Origin: Opitutaceae bacterium
GTDB lineage: Bacteria; Verrucomicrobiota; Verrucomicrobiia; Opitutales; Opitutaceae
NCBI GenBank assembly: GCA_028284385.1
Contig: JANQRT010000058.1
Coordinates: forward strand, 62,001-126,000
Direction of reading: 5' to 3'
Length of the DNA: 64,000 bases
In this document: positions 1 through 7,469 of the stretch, in pieces
Layout of the letters: each line of letters starts with the position of its first letter
Numbering within the stretch: position 1 is the first letter of the stretch
Made by a program: the position numbers and the translations under genes
Notes under the pieces: model-generated
The model's input: the letters and a program-made list of their open reading frames with translations, nothing else
Told to the model about the DNA's origin: nothing
The model's database searches: none

Positions 1-2526
1 GGTCCTATCTCTATTCTCGGTGGCGGTGGCGGTGACCAAGTCATTGGGGCAATAAACCAAGATGGCGATCCGGGCGATGCTGACGATTCTTCAGGATCTA
101 TCAGTGTGACGGGTACCGCTGGTAAAGATGTCGAGTTTGACGGAGGAGTCACGATCGAGGCAGCTAATCCGGGTGCCATTTCGATAAGCTCCGAAGGTGG
201 GGATGCCCTCACTCTTGGTGGTACTATAGACGGCACTCTCACTGGTACCGGTTTCGATGATACAACTATCAATGGTACTCTCAATGACGCATCTGACTTC
301 ACTCTGAATGGTGGAGAAGGATCGCTGTTTGATTTGAATGGCACCACCAATGGTTTGACAGCTACTGGAGCTCGTCACTTCGATATCGATGGCACCGCTA
401 AAGGCGGGACTACTTTAACGGGTGATGACGGTATTGATACGGATGATCCGGATAATAATGCTGATCTCGATACAACCGGTGACTTCACTGGTGGTCTTAC
501 TGCATCTGGAATCCTGGGAGTATCCTTTGGATCAGCGACATCTCTTGATGGAGATCTCGTCATTACCAATACGACTGGTAACACTGATGATCCAGCGTTC
601 GTGATCTTCTCTGACGGATTCGAATCTGGCGATACAAGTGCTTGGTCAATTACAACCCCAGGCGAGCTTGATAAGGATGGAGATCCTGAAAGTGGTAGCG
701 TTACCTTCGGTGAAGCCGATGGTGACAACGTCGCCATTGACCTTAATGGTTTTACCAGCGGTAGCCTGAATATCACTGCCAAGGACATCGTAATCAATGA
801 GCAGATCGACATCACCAAGGACACTAACGGCGATGGCGGTAACCTCGGTACTGTTAATTTGAATGGTAACGTAACGACTGCTAACAATGGTCAATTCACC
901 GTTGCTAACGGTGCTGGTGTCTTCACAGTTGATGGTACTCTAACGCTTGGCGATATCGATCTTACCTTCCTTGATCTGGCTGATGGCGATCTAGGTGGTT
1001 TTACGGTTACCGGCAAGTCGCAGCTTGATGATACATTATTGGCTCTTGCTGCTGCTCATGACATTGGAGCTCTCTCATTCGCTGCTATCGAAATTGACGA
1101 TGCAACTGATGGTGCCCTGGTGTCTGAAGCTGACGATATCGAATCGCTTACTACAAGTGGTGATGTCGAAGTTGTAGCTGGTGACTTCATTAATGCGGAT
1201 TCGCTTGGCGATTCAACTATTGATGGAGACTTTACTCTGCCAGATGAAGCTCGATTAGTTCTTGATGGAGCTCTAGGCAACTTCGAGGTAACAGGGAACG
1301 CAACACTAACAGCATTGGCTGGTGGCGCTTCTGATGCTCCTGCGATTCAAGTGGATAGTTCAGGTGTCATCACTATTGGTGGAAATCTTGATCTAGATGC
1401 TAGCGATAGAACCGCGATCGTGGCCAATGATGGAACGAGTACCGTTGATGTGATTGGCGGGCTTACCGTTGATGGCAAGGTCTTAGGAGCGGCCGGTGTA
1501 ACCGATATACGTGCCTCCCAAGTTGGAGACATTGCTCTTACGCCTAATCCGGATGGAGCTAACGACAACACGATTGTCAATTTCAACGTTCTCGCTGCTC
1601 CAAACGGTAAGACTGGAGCAACTAACGAGGATGTTGACGATGGCGACGTCGAAGTTCTTGCTGCCGATGGTTCAAACCTGAACGACTTCAGCATTGGTAA
1701 CGTAACCATTCTGGTTTCGTTTGCTGATGACCTCAGTTCTCAGTCAGGCACCGCCATTTTCGATGGAGACAACAGTTTTGTTTCCATGGGCGGTATCGGT
1801 AACATCGACATTGCTTCGGTTGAAAATCTGAATCAACGTTCTGCCCTATTCGATTCTGGCGATGATGCCGTTTGGTTCGTCGCAGGCGATACCGAGGATC
1901 TTCTCGATAACGCAATCGATGTAGAGGACGGTGTCGGTGGTAAGGATACGGTGACCAACACGGATCCAGGTGATTCGGCAATCGATGTATTACCTAACTT
2001 CACCGATGGCGAAATCACGATCGGTAACGTTTCTATCAATGCTCCTGGAACGGAAGTGGCTGGTGAGTCAGGCATCGATCTTGCAACTGGCACCGTTGCT
2101 GATGCTGGTGGTACCATTGAGGGTCTCGCGATCTTGTCAGCTGTACGCTATGACGATACCGACGCTAATGTAGTCGGTGCCGCGGGTGACTTGATTGAGG
2201 ACACCGACGGTGGTGTTGGTTCTACCACAACCTTCCAGATTGCAGCATTTGATGCTGGAGGCGATGTAGATGGAAAGATCGGAACGGTCTCTATCATCTC
2301 AACCAATGGTGGTCTATTCTCTTCGAGTGTAACTGCTACAGTTGATATTGGAGACGCTGACCAGCTATCAGGCTTAATCGCTGCTGAAACCGAAGTTGGA
2401 AAAGTACAAGGCGGATCGGATATCGATACCGCTGGTGACTCGATAATTGTCGGTGATGTCGATGGGGTAGATGATAACGATGTCGAAAATGATCGTGCCG
2501 ATCAGATTATCGTTCACGTTATCTAA
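1..2526 (+). CDS. Large acidic extracellular/surface protein (3' part, 5' end outside window)
   Basis: The frame is open from base 1, so this is the C-terminal ~841 residues of a longer protein; the GTG at 106 is not a convincing start. The sequence is very rich in Gly, Asp, Thr, Ser, Ala and Val, has almost no Lys/Arg and no Cys that I can see. It is built of short hydrophobic strands separated by Asp/Gly/Asn turns, as in secreted parallel beta-helix or adhesin-type proteins. A motif reading DGFESGDTSAWS sits near residue 204 counted from base 1; this kind of motif occurs in secreted proteins of several phyla. The C terminus ends in an Asp-rich stretch and IIVHVI, with no recognisable PEP-CTERM or LPXTG signal. 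A strong terminator follows 26 bases after the stop. Function unknown; a surface or matrix structural role is inferred from composition only. Two GT41-type glycosyltransferases follow. Confidence 0.75.
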   Translation, partial: GPISILGGGGGDQVIGAINQDGDPGDADDSSGSISVTGTAGKDVEFDGGVTIEAANPGAISISSEGGDALTLGGTIDGTLTGTGFDDTTINGTLNDASDFTLNGGEGSLFDLNGTTNGLTATGARHFDIDGTAKGGTTLTGDDGIDTDDPDNNADLDTTGDFTGGLTASGILGVSFGSATSLDGDLVITNTTGNTDDPAFVIFSDGFESGDTSAWSITTPGELDKDGDPESGSVTFGEADGDNVAIDLNGFTSGSLNITAKDIVINEQIDITKDTNGDGGNLGTVNLNGNVTTANNGQFTVANGAGVFTVDGTLTLGDIDLTFLDLADGDLGGFTVTGKSQLDDTLLALAAAHDIGALSFAAIEIDDATDGALVSEADDIESLTTSGDVEVVAGDFINADSLGDSTIDGDFTLPDEARLVLDGALGNFEVTGNATLTALAGGASDAPAIQVDSSGVITIGGNLDLDASDRTAIVANDGTSTVDVIGGLTVDGKVLGAAGVTDIRASQVGDIALTPNPDGANDNTIVNFNVLAAPNGKTGATNEDVDDGDVEVLAADGSNLNDFSIGNVTILVSFADDLSSQSGTAIFDGDNSFVSMGGIGNIDIASVENLNQRSALFDSGDDAVWFVAGDTEDLLDNAIDVEDGVGGKDTVTNTDPGDSAIDVLPNFTDGEITIGNVSINAPGTEVAGESGIDLATGTVADAGGTIEGLAILSAVRYDDTDANVVGAAGDLIEDTDGGVGSTTTFQIAAFDAGGDVDGKIGTVSIISTNGGLFSSSVTATVDIGDADQLSGLIAAETEVGKVQGGSDIDTAGDSIIVGDVDGVDDNDVENDRADQIIVHVI

Positions 2527-2552
2527 TCTATAGTTAGTCAAAAAACATTTCA

Positions 2553-2587
2553 GCCTGCGCCTTCAAATGAAGGCGCAGGCTTTTTTT
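2553..2587 (+). terminator. Rho-independent terminator of the acidic surface-protein gene
   Basis: A perfect 12-bp GC-rich stem (2553-2564 with 2569-2580) and a 4-base loop AAAT are followed directly by seven T residues (2581-2587). It lies 26 bases after the stop codon and separates this gene from the glycosyltransferase pair downstream. It is the clearest intrinsic terminator in the window. Confidence 0.95.
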
Positions 2588-2670
2588 GTGGCTACTCGTT
2601 CGCGAGTATTCATATATTCAAACAATGTTCCTAAAATTAGGGTAATGATCTATTCCTAACATTCCTTGAG

Positions 2671-4965
2671 TTGAAGAGACACATACAGAAACTTTTGCAC
2701 CAAGGCACTTTGCATCATCAGAAAGGAGATGCGCGTGCAGCTACTCAATGCTATCGGGAAATTCTACTAAAAGAACCGAATCATCCAGACGCCTTACACT
2801 TATTAGGGATATTGGCGTTCCAGTCGGGTGAACTCGAAAAAGCTGAAAATCTTGTTAAGAAGGCGATTAAAGAAACTTCTAGGAATGAGCACTATTTGAA
2901 CGCTCTGGGAGAAATCCTTCGTGGGCAAAAAAAATGGGATGAGGCTGAAAAATGCTACAAGGCGTCTCTCGCTATTGAACCTAATAATTGGCAGGTAATC
3001 AGTAATGAAGGATGCCTATTTCTTGATAAAAGGGATCATATCAGTGCCATTGAAAAATTTGAGAAGGCTCTAGAAATAGCTCCAACCGAGCAGAGTCTGT
3101 ATATCAATTTAGGGAAAGCCTATCTAGATCTAAAGCAGTATAAGAAATCTATTAATTTATTAAAAAAAATAGTAGAAACTAATCCTCTCAACTGGCAGGC
3201 ATGGACAAATTTGAGTGTGGCTTATAGAAAAAATCATAATAGAGCCGAAGCTAAAGCCTGCATAGATAAGGCTATTTCATTAAATCCCAACAATATCAAT
3301 GTCTTGACTGCCTATGGGACAACTATGGTTGCCTTTCGTCAATGGAATTTGGCTTTAAAGACTTACAATGCGATTCTAAAAAAAGACGCTAATAATGTGG
3401 ATGCCTATATTAATATTGCGAGTATTCAAAAGGAGTTTGATGATATTGATGACGCAATCATAAATTACAAAAAAGCCCTCGCTATTGAGGCAGAAAACGA
3501 GAGGGCCCTTTTTGGGCTGGCTGATTCTTATTGTAAAACAAATAATATGTCGATTGCTCGTTGTTTCGCTAAAAAGGGAACGGAGCTTTTCTCTAACAAT
3601 TCTGAGTTTTGGAATTTATACAGTCGAATTGAACGACAAGCAGGAAATGTAAATAGAGCGGATGAGCTGCTCGAAAAAGCTATAGAAGTTGATTCAGTAA
3701 ACGACTATTGCGATTTCGGAAAACTGTTTTTCTACAATCATCGCACCGATCTTTCTCCAATAGAGATAAAACAGAAGCACGAGCAATGGGCGGAAGCCTA
3801 CGCGGCTAAACATTACCCAAAATCAGGTCTGAGAAATCCCATAAAAGATTCCTTCGTCAGAAGGGTCAGGGTAGGTCTAGTATCGGGTGACTGGCTCCTC
3901 CATCCTGTTGCCCAGTTTTCCGAGAGCATTCTACGTTATTTAGACAAGGAGCGTTTTGAGCTCTTCTGCTATTCTGCCCTACAATTCTCAATGCCAAGAA
4001 CAAAAGAGATAGCCACCATCCCCGAACACTGGAGAGATATCGCGTTTATGGATGACGAGGGTTTTTATGAGCAGATTTTAAAAGACGAAATTGATATCCT
4101 AATTGACCTACAAGGACACACATCTGCTAGCCGCTTGTTTGTTTTTGCTCGTAAACCTGCTCCTCTGCAGCTGACCTACTTAGGCTACCCAAATACCACT
4201 GGATTGAAAACCATAGATTATCGCCTTTCGGATGAACTGGCTGATCCTTCTGGTATAACAGACGATCACTATACTGAGGAAGTATATCGTATCAAACATT
4301 GCGCATGGTGCTTTTCACATTGGCCACGTACGCCTCCTGTAAGTGGATCACCCTTCTATAAAACCAATTCTATTACTTTTGGCTGCTTTAATAATTTCTT
4401 CAAAATAAATGACGACATAAAGCGAAATTGGATCAAAATTTTAGAGATGGTTCCCAATTCAGTCATTTATTTGAAATCCAAGCCGTTTGCTGACGATGAA
4501 GTTGTAGATAATGTTAAAAAGCAGTTCGAAGAAGCTGGAATAGCTAAAGAAAGAATAGTCTGCAAGGGCTGGGTTGATGGAGTCGAAGCCCATTTGCGTT
4601 CTTATAATGAGGTTGATATTGCCCTGGATACATTTCCTTATAACGGAACGACCACGACTTGTGAGGCTTTGCTAATGGGAGTGCCAGTAATTTCACTTGC
4701 TGGAGGTACTCATGTTTCTCGGGTCGGCGTAAGTCTATTATCTAATGTGGGTTTAGATGAATTTATTGCCACATCTGAAAAAGAATATATTGAAAAGGCA
4801 ATTTCATTGGCACTTAAGCCTGAGCGTTTGCTAGAACTTCGTCGAACCTTAAGATCTAAAATGGAAACATCTACGCTTATGGATGGACCAGGATTTGCTA
4901 AACGATTTGGTGATGCCCTCCAAGACATGTGGAATTCAAAAGTCAAAGAAGCATCTGAGCGTTAA
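2671..4965 (+). CDS. TPR-repeat GT41 (SPINDLY/OGT-like) glycosyltransferase, long form
   Basis: 764 residues from a TTG start. Residues ~1-340 are a run of about ten TPR motifs (repeating pattern A-x-x-x-Y-x-x-A-L-x-x-x-P). From ~395 the GT41 catalytic region begins. It shows GDWLLHP with the His (~411) equivalent to the active-site His of O-GlcNAc transferase, then DLQGHT, APLQLTYLGYPNTTG, a FNNFFKI segment matching the nucleotide-sugar-binding Lys region, and DTFPYNGTTTTCEA followed by SRVGVSLL. The family moves a sugar from a nucleotide donor to Ser/Thr of proteins, usually GlcNAc or fucose; the donor here is unknown. The enzyme should be cytoplasmic. The gene is visibly A+T-richer than most of the window. 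A close, shorter paralogue follows after 23 bases, so both are probably co-transcribed. The acidic Thr/Ser-rich protein upstream is a possible substrate (inference). Confidence 0.88.
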   Translation: MKRHIQKLLHQGTLHHQKGDARAATQCYREILLKEPNHPDALHLLGILAFQSGELEKAENLVKKAIKETSRNEHYLNALGEILRGQKKWDEAEKCYKASLAIEPNNWQVISNEGCLFLDKRDHISAIEKFEKALEIAPTEQSLYINLGKAYLDLKQYKKSINLLKKIVETNPLNWQAWTNLSVAYRKNHNRAEAKACIDKAISLNPNNINVLTAYGTTMVAFRQWNLALKTYNAILKKDANNVDAYINIASIQKEFDDIDDAIINYKKALAIEAENERALFGLADSYCKTNNMSIARCFAKKGTELFSNNSEFWNLYSRIERQAGNVNRADELLEKAIEVDSVNDYCDFGKLFFYNHRTDLSPIEIKQKHEQWAEAYAAKHYPKSGLRNPIKDSFVRRVRVGLVSGDWLLHPVAQFSESILRYLDKERFELFCYSALQFSMPRTKEIATIPEHWRDIAFMDDEGFYEQILKDEIDILIDLQGHTSASRLFVFARKPAPLQLTYLGYPNTTGLKTIDYRLSDELADPSGITDDHYTEEVYRIKHCAWCFSHWPRTPPVSGSPFYKTNSITFGCFNNFFKINDDIKRNWIKILEMVPNSVIYLKSKPFADDEVVDNVKKQFEEAGIAKERIVCKGWVDGVEAHLRSYNEVDIALDTFPYNGTTTTCEALLMGVPVISLAGGTHVSRVGVSLLSNVGLDEFIATSEKEYIEKAISLALKPERLLELRRTLRSKMETSTLMDGPGFAKRFGDALQDMWNSKVKEASER

Positions 4966-4988
4966 CGTCTTTTGACTATTTTCTAAAA

Positions 4989-6647
4989 TTGAACTTGATC
5001 GAGAATGGCCTTCGTTTTCATAAGGAAGGAAAATTTTCGGCTGCTGAAAAGCTTTATAAAATGGCTCTTGCGGAAGAGCCTAACGATCTATATACAGTTT
5101 GTTTGTTAGGAAAACTGTATAACAATGCTGGGCATTTAGACAAAGCTAAGCAAGTTTACAAAAAGGCTTTAACCATGAATTCAAGTTATGAAGCCGCTTA
5201 TTCTGGCCTAGCTAGCGTTTACTGGAAAACAAGACGACTCGAACAAGCCAATGAAATATGTTATGAATACAATACGCGTTTTCCTAATTCAACGATCGCT
5301 TTGAATATGTTGGGCCTTATTCAAAGGGAGATTGGTAACGAAAAACTGGCTTCAGGCTATTTCGATGAATCCCTTAGGAATAATCCAAATCAGCCAATAA
5401 TTGTCCAAGGACAATTATATAATCTTAATTTTCGAGATAATATAGATCCTCAGTATGTAAGAAATGAGCATGAAAAATGGGCAGAGCACTATGGTAGACC
5501 GTTTCGACTTTGGGATTTCTCGAGGCGGCCTACTATAAGCAATAAACATATTCGATTGAAAATTGGAATGGTGTCTCCTGATTGGAAAGCGCATCCTATC
5601 GCTCAGTTTACAGAAGCTATATTGCGGTTTTTGGATAGAGCTCGCTTTGAGTTGTTTTGCTATTCCACTTCCAAAACTGTAGATGGGCGTACCGAGGAGC
5701 TCGCAGGATTGCCTAATAACTGGAATGATGTTCATGGGCATGATGATGATGTATTAGCGAAAACGATTCATGATGATGGGATTGATATTCTTTTCGATCT
5801 ATCAGGTCACACGCTTGAATCTCGCCCTCTGGTGTTTGCTCGGCAGCCAGCTCCTTTGCAGGTTGCCTATCTAGGTTATCCGTGTACAACTGGTATGCCA
5901 ACGATGCATTATAGGATGACGGATTCTCTTGCTGACCCCGACGGAGTAACCGATTCTCACTATACCGAGAAATTGATAAGAATCTCGGAATGCTCCTGGT
6001 GCTACACTTGCAGCGAAAACCTTCCTCCAGTTAAAAATCAACCACTTCGTTTGACCTTTGGATCTTTCAATAAGCACAATAAGATTTCGGATACGACGAT
6101 CCGTATTTGGTCAAAAATACTACTTAGATTACCCCAGGCGAAACTTTATCTGAAAGCGAAATCGCTAAAAGATAATCTAGCTAAAAACTTTATTTTAAAG
6201 CGATTTGCTAACTGGAATATTGGATCCCCACGAATCGAATTTAAAGGGTGGAACAATAGTGTTGAGGATCATTTATCTGAATATAACAATGTATCGATCG
6301 CGGTTGATACCTTTCCCTATCATGGAACGACGACGACCTGCGAAGCGATGTGCATGGGTGTTCCCGTTATCACGCTCGCTGGGAAAACGCATGTTTCTCG
6401 CGTAGGAGTCAGTCTGCTGACCAGCGTTGGTTTGGAAGAATTCATTGCTGAGACTGAAGATGAATATGTGGAGAAAGCGGTTGCTTTGGCTCAACAACCG
6501 GAGCGGCTAGCTGAGTTGCGATGCACGCTTCGATCTCGTATGGAAAGCTCTCCTCTGATGGATGGACCGGGATTCGCAAAGCGCTTTGGCGATGCTTTGG
6601 AGGACATGTGGCGAATGCATTGCGAGAAAAGCACTGTAGAAGCCTGA
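4989..6647 (+). CDS. TPR-repeat GT41 (SPINDLY/OGT-like) glycosyltransferase, short form
   Basis: 552 residues from a TTG start. It has only about three to four N-terminal TPR units (residues ~1-130) before the same GT41 catalytic region. Landmarks are SPDWKAHP with the catalytic-type His ~202, DLSGHT, APLQVAYLGYPCTTG, FNKHNKI, DTFPYHGTTTTCEA and a C-terminal block (LMDGPGFAKRFGDAL) nearly identical to the upstream gene. The pair therefore looks like a tandem duplication followed by loss or gain of TPR units. Different TPR lengths usually mean different protein partners, so the two enzymes may modify different targets (inference). A hairpin overlapping the stop codon may end the transcript. 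Confidence 0.88.
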   Translation: MNLIENGLRFHKEGKFSAAEKLYKMALAEEPNDLYTVCLLGKLYNNAGHLDKAKQVYKKALTMNSSYEAAYSGLASVYWKTRRLEQANEICYEYNTRFPNSTIALNMLGLIQREIGNEKLASGYFDESLRNNPNQPIIVQGQLYNLNFRDNIDPQYVRNEHEKWAEHYGRPFRLWDFSRRPTISNKHIRLKIGMVSPDWKAHPIAQFTEAILRFLDRARFELFCYSTSKTVDGRTEELAGLPNNWNDVHGHDDDVLAKTIHDDGIDILFDLSGHTLESRPLVFARQPAPLQVAYLGYPCTTGMPTMHYRMTDSLADPDGVTDSHYTEKLIRISECSWCYTCSENLPPVKNQPLRLTFGSFNKHNKISDTTIRIWSKILLRLPQAKLYLKAKSLKDNLAKNFILKRFANWNIGSPRIEFKGWNNSVEDHLSEYNNVSIAVDTFPYHGTTTTCEAMCMGVPVITLAGKTHVSRVGVSLLTSVGLEEFIAETEDEYVEKAVALAQQPERLAELRCTLRSRMESSPLMDGPGFAKRFGDALEDMWRMHCEKSTVEA

Positions 6648-6667
6648 GTTGCAGGTCTTCCACAGTG
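6632..6667 (+). terminator. Imperfect hairpin spanning the end of the second GT41 gene
   Basis: CACTGT-GAAG-CCTG on the left arm pairs with CAGG-CTTC-ACAGTG on the right arm, with one mismatch, one bulge and a 5-base loop. It overlaps the stop codon region. A T-rich but interrupted stretch follows (TTGCTATTATTTTG), so termination is plausible but less sure than at 2553. Confidence 0.5.
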
Positions 6668-6702
6668 ACTTGCTATTATTTTGAAAAATTTCTTAATCGT
6701 GC

Positions 6703-6731
6703 TTGACAACATACCAACCGGTCGGTTTCTG
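6703..6731 (+). promoter_or_regulatory. TetR operator O1 within the promoter of the tetR-type gene
   Basis: A consensus -35 element TTGACA at 6703-6708 is followed by a near-palindrome taccaaccggtcggtt (6712-6727) filling the place of the promoter spacer; the -10 is not obvious (around 6726-6731). The same sequence with two differences recurs before the exporter gene at 7409-7424. The location suggests autorepression of the TetR-family gene starting at 6782. Confidence 0.8.
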
Positions 6732-6781
6732 TGGCTCTCCTTTAATTTCCGTTCTTCATTTCTACTTTTTGATCTAATTAC

Positions 6782-7390
6782 ATGTCACCTGTTCGCACAC
6801 CTGAAGAAACTCGCATGATGATTCTGGAGACCGCTCTGGATCTTTTTCATCGTAGCAGTTTTACAGGCACCAGCATCAATCAGATTGTCGATAAGGCGGG
6901 GATTACCAAGGGAGCCCTTTTTCACTATTTCAAAGGAAAGAACGAACTCGGTTATGCCGTCGTCGAGGAGTGTCTTAAGCGGCAGATTCAAGAGCACTGG
7001 ATAACACCTCTGGCCACATCAGTTGATCCGGTCAGCGATATGCTGGCTATTCTCGAAAAAATGTCGCAAATGTTGGTCGACGAACCTCACATCCTGGAAT
7101 GTGGGTGCCCACTAAATAATCTTTCGCAGGAGATGTCTTCCCGTGATGAGACCTTCCGCCTTAGATTGCTCGAGCTTTATCGTGATTGGGAGGATGCCAT
7201 CGAGAAATCAATTAGAGCGGGTATAGATGCCGGAAATATTAAAGAGGAAACTGATCCTCAGTCGACTGCCTCCGCAATCGTGGCCTTGCTGGAGGGGAGT
7301 ATTGGCTTGATTAAGGTAAATAAGGACATGGCTTATGTCGCCCGCATGGGTCAGGGAATCGCCAACTTCTTACTTTCACTTAAACCGTAA
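6782..7390 (+). CDS. TetR/AcrR-family transcriptional repressor
   Basis: 202 residues. Residues ~9-55 form the TetR helix-turn-helix: ETRMMILETALDLF, then TSINQIVDKAGITKGALFHYFKGK, which fits the family pattern closely. The C-terminal ~140 residues are the variable ligand-binding and dimerisation part; a Cys at ~110 (LECGCPLNN) is typical of one TetR subgroup (TetR_C-like). It is followed after 79 bases by an RND exporter. The same operator sequence occurs before both genes, so it probably represses itself and the exporter operon and responds to a transported hydrophobic compound or fatty acid (inference). Confidence 0.92.
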   Translation: MSPVRTPEETRMMILETALDLFHRSSFTGTSINQIVDKAGITKGALFHYFKGKNELGYAVVEECLKRQIQEHWITPLATSVDPVSDMLAILEKMSQMLVDEPHILECGCPLNNLSQEMSSRDETFRLRLLELYRDWEDAIEKSIRAGIDAGNIKEETDPQSTASAIVALLEGSIGLIKVNKDMAYVARMGQGIANFLLSLKP

Positions 7391-7408
7391 AAATTTTTGA
7401 ACCCAGCA

Positions 7409-7431
7409 TACCAACTGGTCGGTACTATAAA
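7409..7431 (+). promoter_or_regulatory. TetR operator O2 in the promoter of the exporter operon
   Basis: taccaactggtcggta (7409-7424) is an almost perfect dyad (ACCRACY / RGTYGGT half-sites) and matches O1 at 14 of 16 bases, with the preceding CA also shared. A -10-like TATAAA at 7426-7431 abuts it, so the operator would occupy the -35/-10 spacer. It begins 19 bases after the tetR stop and 61 bases before the exporter ATG. Confidence 0.8.
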
Positions 7432-7469
7432 TTCAACTTCTTAAAAAAACGCTACCAAGAAACTGTAAA

